Source: Sphingopyxis sp. (lineage in GTDB: Bacteria > Pseudomonadota > Alphaproteobacteria > Sphingomonadales > Sphingomonadaceae). From it: a stretch of 5,287 nucleotides of DNA. The position numbers and the translations under genes were made by a program. The notes under the pieces were generated by a model. It made no database searches and was not told the DNA's origin. It saw nothing but the letters and a program-made list of their open reading frames with translations. The stretch is from NCBI GenBank assembly GCA_013911715.1, contig JACEST010000147.1:1-5287 (forward strand). The letters run 5' to 3'. Shown here piece after piece: positions 1 through 4,464 of this stretch. Position 1 is the first letter of the stretch. Every line of letters starts with the position of its first letter.

Positions 1-563
1 GTGCGGTGCGCGTCATCCGGCTGCTGGATTTGATCGAAGGCGCGCGGCCCGGCATCGATTTTGATGCCGAAGGGCGGATCAGCGCGGACCTGTTCCGCCA
101 GATCCTGCCGTTCGACGCCTATGATTTTTACATGTGCGGTCCGCCGCCCTTCATGCAGGGGCTGTACGACCAGCTCAGCGACCTTGGCGTCCCCGATGCG
201 CGGATTCACGCCGAAGCTTTTGGCCCGGCATCGCTCCAGCGCCGCGAACCCGAAAGCGTCGCAGCACTGCCGCCCGTTTCCGACAAGCCGGTGCCAGTCG
301 CTTTCATGAAATCGGGCAAGGAAGCGCGCTGGGACGCGTCTGCGGGCAGCTTGCTCGACCTCGCCGAAGCCCGCGGTCTTTCCCCCGATTACAGCTGCCG
401 CGGCGGCAGTTGCGGGACCTGCGCGGTCAAAATCCTCGCCGGCAAGGTGACCTATGAGGCGCGCCCTTCCGCCAAAGTCGATGCCGACCAGGCGCTCATC
501 TGCTGCGCGGTTCCCGCCGCGCTGGAGGCGGGCGGCGACGACCGTTTGATCCTCGATTTGTAA
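1..563 (+). CDS. Flavin/2Fe-2S oxidoreductase, C-terminal part (5' end outside window)
   Basis: This is the 3' part of a multidomain reductase that moves electrons from NAD(P)H through flavin to a 2Fe-2S centre. The reading frame is open to the left edge, and the GTG at 6 is an internal Val codon, so the true start lies outside. Counting that Val as residue 1, the end of a ferredoxin-NADP reductase-type nucleotide-binding domain is visible, with YMCGPPPFM (42-50) and the FGPA end (72-75). A linker follows, then a plant-type 2Fe-2S ferredoxin domain with cluster ligands C131, C136 and C139 (CRGGSCGTC) and C167 (or C166) in ALICCAVPA. The order FAD/NAD domain then C-terminal ferredoxin matches vanillate demethylase reductase-like proteins, and also reductases fused to an N-terminal pyridoxamine-phosphate-oxidase-like or MOSC domain. 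The missing N-terminus would decide which. The partner acceptor is unknown. A dehydrogenase gene starts 28 bases downstream on the same strand. Confidence 0.9.
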   Translation, partial: AVRVIRLLDLIEGARPGIDFDAEGRISADLFRQILPFDAYDFYMCGPPPFMQGLYDQLSDLGVPDARIHAEAFGPASLQRREPESVAALPPVSDKPVPVAFMKSGKEARWDASAGSLLDLAEARGLSPDYSCRGGSCGTCAVKILAGKVTYEARPSAKVDADQALICCAVPAALEAGGDDRLILDL

Positions 564-581
564 ATAACCTCTAACTCGATT

Positions 582-585
582 GGAA
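582..585 (+). promoter_or_regulatory. Ribosome binding site favouring the ATG at 592
   Basis: GGAA lies 6-10 bases before the ATG at 592 (7-base gap). It overlaps the alternative in-frame TTG at 580, which has no purine-rich sequence before it. The ATG at 592 is therefore the better start for the dehydrogenase. The site is a modest match to Shine-Dalgarno. Confidence 0.5.
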
Positions 586-591
586 AACACC

Positions 592-1611
592 ATGCTCTCC
601 CGCCACTATACCCTCAGCCGCGACGGCTCGTCACTGACGCTCAACCAAGCGACAAGGCTGGTGCCAGAACTGGCACCCTCCCAGATATTGATCAATGTTC
701 GGGCGGCCAGCCTCAACTACCGCGACTTGCTGAATAGGGGCGATGTCGATGGCACGCGCGATGGCCTGGTCCCATTGTCGGACGCGGCTGGTGTGGTCGC
801 CGCCATCGGATCGTCGGTGACCAGGTGGAAGATTGGGGACCGCGTCAGCCCCAATTTCTTTCCGGCATGGCTTGGCGGCGCGTTTTCGCCTGCGCATTTG
901 TCAAACGCGCTTGGCGGCGGTCAAACGGACGGCGTCCTCGCCGAATATATTGTGGTCGATCAAGCGGCGGCGGTCGCCATTCCCGACCATCTGAGTTTCG
1001 TCGAAGCCGCGACTTTGCCCTGCGCGGGTGTGACTGCATGGCACGCGTTGTTCGAACGCGGCAATGTGCAGGCCGGTGAGACCATACTGGTTCAAGGCAC
1101 GGGCGGCGTCGCTCTGTTCGGTTTGCAACTTGCCGTTGCGCAAGGTGCAAGGGTCATTGTTACCTCCTCGTCCGATGCAAAGCTCGAACGTGCATCGGCG
1201 CTCGGCGCCTGGAAAACGATCAACTACAAAAGCCAAGCCGATTGGGACCAGGCAGCAATCGCGCTTACCGACGGCCAGGGCGTCGATCACATCCTCGAAC
1301 TCGGCGGGCCGGACACTTATGACCGGTCGATTGCCGCCATCGCGTCCGGTGGGCAGATTGCCCAAATCGGGGTGTTGTCGGGCTTCGGCGCGCAGCCCAA
1401 TTTGACCCCGCTGCAATTCAAAAACGCCAGCATAAACGGCATTTGCGTCGGTTCGGTCGAGCATTACGAACGACTGAATGCATTTGTCGCCGAACATAAA
1501 ATCCATCCCATTGTTAATGAGGTTTTCGCGTTCGATGACGCGCCGCTTGCCTATGATCGGCTTCGCGCCGCCAGCCATTTTGGCAAGATTGCCATCGCCT
1601 TCGATCAATAA
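592..1611 (+). CDS. Zinc-independent medium-chain NAD(P)-dependent dehydrogenase / quinone oxidoreductase family
   Basis: A 339-residue, full-length cytosolic protein of the MDR superfamily, which reduces quinones, enones or carbonyls, or oxidises alcohols, using NAD(P)H. The GroES-like catalytic domain shows NYRD (42-45), PLSDAAGVV (61-69) and GDRV (82-85). The Rossmann domain shows GTGGVALFGLQLA (169-181), followed by VTSSSDAKL (190-198). A Ser run rather than an acidic residue at the end of the second strand allows NADPH, but this is inference. The position that carries the catalytic zinc Cys in true alcohol dehydrogenases is occupied by the NYRD segment, and the four-Cys structural zinc loop is absent, so a zinc-free quinone-oxidoreductase type is favoured. 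Annotation pipelines usually call such proteins 'NAD(P)-dependent alcohol dehydrogenase'. The substrate cannot be read from the sequence. The start at 592 is chosen over TTG 580 because of the ribosome binding site. The DJ-1 gene follows after 40 bases, probably in the same transcript. Confidence 0.93.
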   Translation: MLSRHYTLSRDGSSLTLNQATRLVPELAPSQILINVRAASLNYRDLLNRGDVDGTRDGLVPLSDAAGVVAAIGSSVTRWKIGDRVSPNFFPAWLGGAFSPAHLSNALGGGQTDGVLAEYIVVDQAAAVAIPDHLSFVEAATLPCAGVTAWHALFERGNVQAGETILVQGTGGVALFGLQLAVAQGARVIVTSSSDAKLERASALGAWKTINYKSQADWDQAAIALTDGQGVDHILELGGPDTYDRSIAAIASGGQIAQIGVLSGFGAQPNLTPLQFKNASINGICVGSVEHYERLNAFVAEHKIHPIVNEVFAFDDAPLAYDRLRAASHFGKIAIAFDQ

Positions 1612-1637
1612 CAGCTCGGTACGATCCAGCATTTTGC

Positions 1638-1643
1638 AAGGGA
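1638..1643 (+). promoter_or_regulatory. Ribosome binding site deciding the DJ-1 gene start
   Basis: AAGGGA sits 8 bases before the ATG at 1652 but only 2 bases before the in-frame ATG at 1646. The spacing favours 1652 (MAKRVLL...). The open frame reaches further left, but any start before 1612 would overlap the dehydrogenase gene and lacks family similarity. Confidence 0.65.
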
Positions 1644-1651
1644 ATATGGCG

Positions 1652-2281
1652 ATGGCCAAGCGTGTATTATTGCTCCTCGCCGACGGCTTCGAGCCCCTCG
1701 AGGCCGCCGGATTTACCGATGTTCTGGGATGGGCAAATATCGACGGCGACGAACCGATTGAGCTGGTATCGGCCGGGCTGCGGCCCCTGTTGCGCGCGAC
1801 GTTCGGCTTTTCGGTGGTTCCCGACGCGCTGGTCGCCGATCTTGATTTGGGCAGCTTCGATGCGCTGGCCGTGCCCGGTGGTTTCGCCAAGGCCGGCTTC
1901 TATGACGACGCCATGTCCGAACCCTTCCTAGACGTCATCCGCCATTTCGAAGCGCGCGGCAAGATGGTCGCATCGGTCTGCGTGGCGTCGCTGGCGCTCG
2001 GTGCGGCAGGCGTTTTGCGCGGCCGGCGCGCCACGACCTATCATCAAGCGGGCGGCAAACGAAAAGCCCAGCTCGAATCCTATGGCGCGCAATTTGTGGA
2101 CGAAGCGATCGTCATCGACGGAAAGCTGGTGAGCTCGACCGGGCCCGGCACCGGCATTGAAGTGGCCTTTGCGCTACTGCGCGAGCTGACCTCCACGAAA
2201 GTTGCCGATCATATCCGCGCCTTGATGCGCGTGCCGCGCCCCGACCCGACCTGGCAAATCACGCCGCAGGTCGCCGCATAG
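1652..2281 (+). CDS. DJ-1/PfpI (ThiJ) family protein
   Basis: A 209-residue cytosolic protein of the class I glutamine amidotransferase-like fold, DJ-1 branch. Members include glyoxalases, chaperones and oxidative-stress proteins. The hallmarks are visible. They are the N-terminal strand and acidic residue E17 in ADGFEPLEA (10-18), the FDALAVPGG loop (69-77), the nucleophile elbow ASVCVAS with C110, ATTYH after the following strand, and a C-terminal STGPGT like the SRGPGT of human DJ-1. Residue 111 after the Cys is Val, not His, so this is not the PfpI/YhbO protease-like type with an adjacent Cys-His pair. Length is near the usual 180-200, with a short Pro-rich C-terminal tail (RVPRPDP). ATG 1646, two codons upstream, is the alternative start. 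Its position behind a quinone-oxidoreductase-like gene fits a role in carbonyl or oxidant stress. The specific activity is inferred only at family level. Confidence 0.92.
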   Translation: MAKRVLLLLADGFEPLEAAGFTDVLGWANIDGDEPIELVSAGLRPLLRATFGFSVVPDALVADLDLGSFDALAVPGGFAKAGFYDDAMSEPFLDVIRHFEARGKMVASVCVASLALGAAGVLRGRRATTYHQAGGKRKAQLESYGAQFVDEAIVIDGKLVSSTGPGTGIEVAFALLRELTSTKVADHIRALMRVPRPDPTWQITPQVAA

Positions 2282-2287
2282 CGAGAC

Positions 2288-2306
2288 TGTTCCCAAAACT
2301 GGAACA
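2288..2306. repeat. Inverted repeat TGTTCC-N7-GGAACA
   Basis: Perfect 6-base arms (2288-2293 and 2301-2306) with a 7-base spacer lie 7 bases after the DJ-1 stop and about 100 bases before the next start codon. No T-run follows, so it is a poor intrinsic terminator. It could be an operator for the downstream gene. The alphaproteobacterial LexA box uses direct GTTC-N7-GTTC, so this inverted arrangement does not match it. Confidence 0.4.
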
Positions 2307-2392
2307 ATCCATTGCCCATTATCGCCGTTCTTTCACCCCGTGCTTGGCCCCATATCAGACGTGCCGGGCGAAACCCCCTTCGCCCGCCGAAA

Positions 2393-2398
2393 AAGGAA
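2393..2398 (+). promoter_or_regulatory. Ribosome binding site setting the start at 2406
   Basis: AAGGAA lies 7 bases before the ATG at 2406. This fixes the start of the CxxC protein there rather than at an upstream in-frame codon near 2340, which would add 22 residues with no family similarity. Confidence 0.7.
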
Positions 2399-2405
2399 TT
2401 TGGAA

Positions 2406-2954
2406 ATGTCCCGTATCCCCACTCCTGCCTCGATCGACGCCGCACCCGAAGCCTCGCGCCCGCTGCTCGAAGCGGTCAAGAAACAGCTTGGCGTTGCCCC
2501 GAACCTGTTCCGCATCGTTTCGACCAGCCCTGCCGCGCTCGAAGGCTATCTCGGCCTCAACGGCGCGCTTGGCAAAGGCAAGCTTCCTGCGGCGACGCGC
2601 GAACGGATCGCGCTCGCGGTGGCGCAGATTAACGGCTGCGACTATTGCCTCGCCGCCCACACCTACCTCGGCCAAAATGTCGCCAAACTCGACGCCACTG
2701 AAATTGCCGCAAACCGGCATGGCACGTCGCATGACGCCAAAGCCGATGTCGCCGTGCGCTTCGCCGCAAAGATTGCCAAGGCGCGGGGCGCAGTGAGTGC
2801 CGACGACGTCGCCGCGGTCAAGGCGGCGGGCTATGACGACGCACAGCTCGTCGAAATCATCGCCCATGTCGCGCTCAACACGCTGACCAATTACGTCAAC
2901 ACGGTGCTCGACACCGAAATCGACTTCCCCCGGGTCGAGGCGCTTGCAGCCTGA
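2406..2954 (+). CDS. Carboxymuconolactone decarboxylase / AhpD-type peroxidase-related protein
   Basis: A 182-residue, mostly helical cytosolic protein with the alkylhydroperoxidase-D core. E66, C78, C81 and H85 (in NGCDYCLAAHT) reproduce the spacing of the AhpD catalytic set (Glu-x11-Cys-x2-Cys-x3-His), which acts as a thiol-disulfide relay in peroxide reduction. The rest (PNLFRIVSTSP, residues 32-42, and LNTLTNYVN near the end) is typical of the 'peroxidase-related' carboxymuconolactone decarboxylase families. With the CxxC present, a redox role is more likely than ring-cleavage decarboxylation. No AhpC gene or thiol-reductase partner is visible in the window. It is preceded by a 124-base gap with a small inverted repeat, so it may have its own promoter. 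A strong hairpin begins 8 bases after its stop. Confidence 0.93.
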   Translation: MSRIPTPASIDAAPEASRPLLEAVKKQLGVAPNLFRIVSTSPAALEGYLGLNGALGKGKLPAATRERIALAVAQINGCDYCLAAHTYLGQNVAKLDATEIAANRHGTSHDAKADVAVRFAAKIAKARGAVSADDVAAVKAAGYDDAQLVEIIAHVALNTLTNYVNTVLDTEIDFPRVEALAA

Positions 2955-2961
2955 CGTAAAC

Positions 2962-3011
2962 ATGTGACGGGCAGCATGCTCCCCCTCTCCCGGCCATGCC
3001 GCCCGTCACAT
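2962..3011 (+). terminator. Long hairpin between the AhpD-like and DUF1348 genes
   Basis: Arms of 17 bases (2962-2978 and 2995-3011, 16 of 17 complementary, with an unbroken 11-base run ATGTGACGGGC/GCCCGTCACAT) enclose a 16-base pyrimidine-rich loop. The hairpin starts 8 bases after the AhpD-like stop, where a terminator would sit. It is followed by ATTCCTTCTCCC rather than a T-run, so intrinsic termination would be weak. It may instead be an attenuator or a 3'-end protecting structure. Confidence 0.55.
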
Positions 3012-3028
3012 TCCTTCTCCCTCACGAT

Positions 3029-3032
3029 AGGA
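3029..3032 (+). promoter_or_regulatory. Ribosome binding site of the DUF1348 gene
   Basis: AGGA, 7 bases before the ATG at 3040. It supports this start over in-frame or overlapping alternatives further left, which would run into the hairpin. Confidence 0.6.
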
Positions 3033-3039
3033 TTTCACC

Positions 3040-3504
3040 ATGTCACGCCCGCCTTTGCCCCCCTTCACCGAAGAAACCGCGCGCGAAAAGGTGCGCCTGG
3101 CCGAAGATGGCTGGAACAGCCGCGATGCCGCAAAGGTCGCGCTCGCTTATACCGAGGACACGATCTGGCGGAACCGCGCCGAATTTCCGCGTGGCCGCGC
3201 CGAGGCCCAGGCGTTTCTGGAACGCAAATGGGCCAAGGAACTCGATTACCGTTTGATCAAGGAGTTATGGGCCTTCACCGGCAACCGCATCGCGGTGCGC
3301 TATGCCTATGAATATCACGACGACAGCGGCAACTGGTTCCGTGCCTATGGCAACGAGAATTGGGAATTTGCCGCCGACGGCCTGATGCACCGCCGCCACG
3401 CCAGCATCAACGAACATCCCATCCACGAGGATGAGCGCAAGTTCCGCTGGCCGCTGGGCCGCCGTCCCGACGGTCACCCGGGACTTTCCGATCTGGGGCT
3501 TTAG
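3040..3504 (+). CDS. DUF1348 nuclear transport factor 2-like protein
   Basis: A 154-residue, small cytosolic protein of the NTF2/SnoaL-like fold, DUF1348 family. It shows the N-terminal helix pattern ending WNSRDAAKVALAYTEDTIWRNR (25-46), where the small domain packs against the cone-shaped sheet. FLERKWAKELDYRL (59-72) follows, then the strand segments IAVRYAYEYHDDSGNWFRAYGNENWEF (84-110) and a C-terminal RWPLGRRPDGHPGLSDLGL. Length and both ends match the family, so the gene is complete. No enzymatic activity is established for the family. Many NTF2-like proteins bind small hydrophobic ligands in the central cavity, so a binding or lyase-like role is only a guess. Its TAG stop (3502-3504) lies inside the left terminal repeat of the downstream element. 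The spacing leaves little room for a separate promoter after the upstream hairpin, so it is probably co-transcribed with the AhpD-like gene. Confidence 0.9.
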   Translation: MSRPPLPPFTEETAREKVRLAEDGWNSRDAAKVALAYTEDTIWRNRAEFPRGRAEAQAFLERKWAKELDYRLIKELWAFTGNRIAVRYAYEYHDDSGNWFRAYGNENWEFAADGLMHRRHASINEHPIHEDERKFRWPLGRRPDGHPGLSDLGL

Positions 3505-3675
3505 GCCTTGTTTCAGTATGATTGAAGCATCGTCATCGCATCAGGAAGGCCGCAGGCAAGGAGCGACGCGGGTGCCCGGCCAAGCGGCGCGACGCCGCCA
3601 GCAGCCTTCCTGACGCGACCCCTGCGGGGATCGGCTCTGTGCCGACATTTCAATCTTACTGAAACAGGGTCTAAA
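3500..3675. mobile_element. MITE-like/REP-like palindromic element with 27-base terminal inverted repeats
   Basis: The ends 3500-3526 and 3649-3675 are inverted repeats matching at 24 of 27 positions. They start TTTAG and share the core TGTTTCAGTA, then one variable base, then GATTGAA. Inside is a second, perfect 10-base inverted repeat (TCAGGAAGGC at 3541-3550, GCCTTCCTGA at 3604-3613). The right half carries two further small hairpins, one around CCCCTGCGGGG (about 3617-3632) and TCGGC-N5-GCCGA (3631-3645). There is no coding frame of its own, so any mobility would depend on a transposase elsewhere. It fills the gap between two convergent genes and contains both of their stop codons. No flanking target duplication is obvious. 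It could instead be a fixed two-way terminator. Copies elsewhere in the genome would settle whether it is mobile. Confidence 0.65.
3541..3613. repeat. Inner inverted repeat of the palindromic element
   Basis: TCAGGAAGGC and its exact complement GCCTTCCTGA enclose 53 very GC-rich bases. The match continues weakly inward (GCAGG opposite GCTGG). The centre holds GGCG-CGA-CGCC, which can fold as its own small stem. The whole region could form a branched RNA or DNA hairpin on either strand. Confidence 0.6.
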
Positions 3676-4243
3676 CCCACCCCAGCGCAGCCGCCCCGAA
3701 CCACAGCCCGGTGACCAAGAACAACCCCGCCGCCACGCGCCGCACCATCGCCAGCGGGATGCGCTTGACCAGCGTCTGGCCCAGCAGCACCGCAGGCACA
3801 TTGGCAATCAGCATCCCCAGCGTCGTCCCCGCCGTCACCCACAGAAATTGCTGATATTGCGCACCCAATGCGACGGTTGCGATTTGGGTCTTGTCGCCCA
3901 TCTCGACGATGAAAAAGGCGATGAGCGTGGTCAGAAACGCCCCGCGCGCACTGGCGGCTGGGGCGTCATCATCGTCCAACGTGTCGGGAACCAGCGTCCA
4001 CGCCGCCATCGCGATGAACCCTGCGGCGAGCGTGAGCCTGAAGCCCGGCCCGTCGAGCCACCCCGCCGCCAGCGTTCCCACCCACGCCGCGAGCGTATGG
4101 TTGGCCAGCGTCGCTGCCGCAATCCCCGCAATGATCGGCAAGGGACGGCCAAAGCGCGCGGCCAGCACAATCGCGAGCAACTGCGTCTTATCGCCAATTT
4201 CGGCGAGGGTAACGAGCAGGGTCGAGGCGAGAAAGGCTTCCAT
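3671..4243 (-). CDS. GDT1/TMEM165 (UPF0016) family membrane transporter, probable Mn2+ exporter
   Basis: A 190-residue, complete integral inner-membrane protein. It has the two-fold repeat of the family. The first half carries EIGDKTQ (15-21) and the second EMGDKTQ (114-120). These acidic motifs form the cation path in the GDT1/TMEM165 family. About six hydrophobic segments can be seen (roughly 4-29, 35-60, 68-86, 102-123, 131-155, 166-188). The two halves are joined by a short acidic loop (DTLDDDDAPAAS, 87-98). Characterised bacterial relatives (MneA type) export Mn2+, while eukaryotic members move Ca2+/Mn2+ against protons. Mn2+ export is the best inference here. The start matches the family N-terminus (MEAFLAST), but only a poor GGGCGGG-type sequence precedes it. 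The stop TAG lies in the right terminal repeat of the neighbouring element. No yybP-ykoY Mn2+ riboswitch is recognisable upstream. Instead there is an inverted repeat 65-88 bases before the start codon. Confidence 0.93.
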   Translation of the reverse strand: MEAFLASTLLVTLAEIGDKTQLLAIVLAARFGRPLPIIAGIAAATLANHTLAAWVGTLAAGWLDGPGFRLTLAAGFIAMAAWTLVPDTLDDDDAPAASARGAFLTTLIAFFIVEMGDKTQIATVALGAQYQQFLWVTAGTTLGMLIANVPAVLLGQTLVKRIPLAMVRRVAAGLFLVTGLWFGAAALGWV

Positions 4244-4268
4244 AGCGCCCGCCCGTGGCGCATGTTGG

Positions 4269-4301
4269 TGGAGCTTTCAAGCAGGCGCGCGATGGAGCTT
4301 T
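4269..4301. repeat. Direct repeat TGGAGCTTT upstream of the transporter
   Basis: TGGAGCTTT occurs at 4269-4277 and again at 4293-4301, 24 bases start to start, about 26 to 58 bases before the transporter's start codon. Read in the gene's direction it is AAAGCTCCA. It could be a tandem protein-binding site or chance. The function is unknown. Confidence 0.35.
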
Positions 4302-4307
4302 TGGCGG

Positions 4308-4331
4308 CCAAAGGTAGCCTTGCACCTTTGG
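4308..4331. promoter_or_regulatory. Inverted repeat CCAAAGGT-N8-ACCTTTGG, candidate operator of the Mn2+ exporter
   Basis: Perfect 8-base arms (4308-4315 and 4324-4331) with an 8-base spacer, 65-88 bases upstream of the transporter start. A second small palindrome AAGG-TAG-CCTT (4311-4321) overlaps the left arm. The AGGT...ACCT layout and the internal TAGC resemble sites of DtxR/MntR-family metal regulators in general form, but the spacing does not match a consensus exactly. It could also be a leader hairpin in the transcript. Confidence 0.4.
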
Positions 4332-4351
4332 TGAGCTGTCCTCAAATCATA

Positions 4352-4441
4352 CCCGTCTGTCCTGAGCTTGTCGAAGGACTGTCCTTTTCTTTGACAACGC
4401 CGAAGAAAAAACGGCCCTTCGACAAGCTCAGGGCAGACGGG
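4352..4441 (-). terminator. Long inverted repeat (CCTGAGCTTGTCGAAGG family) after rmuC
   Basis: Arms 4352-4377 and 4416-4441 match at 25 of 26 positions, enclosing 38 bases. Similarity continues outward (ATACC on the left, GGTAT on the right, with one base missing on the left). The arms contain CCTGAGCTTGTCGAAGG, a repeat widely scattered in intergenic regions of sphingomonads and some other bacteria. The transcript of rmuC would meet it about 24 bases after the stop, so it probably serves as its terminator or 3' stabiliser. In the loop, GCCG and CGGC flank a T-run on the minus strand. A small perfect palindrome AAGGAC-T-GTCCTT (4374-4386) overlaps the left arm. Confidence 0.7.
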
Positions 4442-4464
4442 GTATCAAAAAATGTCAACTTTCC

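Noticed and set aside
901..1890. A 329-codon open frame on the - strand across the dehydrogenase and DJ-1 genes
   Set aside because: It is antisense to two well-recognised genes, spans their junction, resembles no family and has the Arg/Ala/Gly-rich look of a frame kept open by high GC.
2288..2306. A LexA (SOS) box
   Set aside because: The alphaproteobacterial site is a direct GTTC-N7-GTTC; here the second half is inverted (GGAAC), so it does not fit.
2355..2963. A 202-codon open frame on the - strand opposite the AhpD-like gene
   Set aside because: It is a mirror of the real gene with no recognisable domain; the + strand frame has the full catalytic motif and a ribosome binding site.
3513..3842. 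Open frames on the - strand running through the palindromic element
   Set aside because: They overlap the transporter's end in another frame and read through the hairpins; no family resemblance or plausible start.
4391..4396. TTGACA as a -35 promoter box inside the long hairpin loop
   Set aside because: No acceptable -10 sequence lies 16-18 bases downstream, and there is no + strand gene for it to serve; the opposite-strand copy at 4453-4458 also lacks a -10.
4244..4464. A yybP-ykoY Mn2+ riboswitch in the transporter leader
   Set aside because: These riboswitches often precede related exporters, but the conserved GGGGAGTAG-type loop and its partner segments could not be found on the minus strand here.
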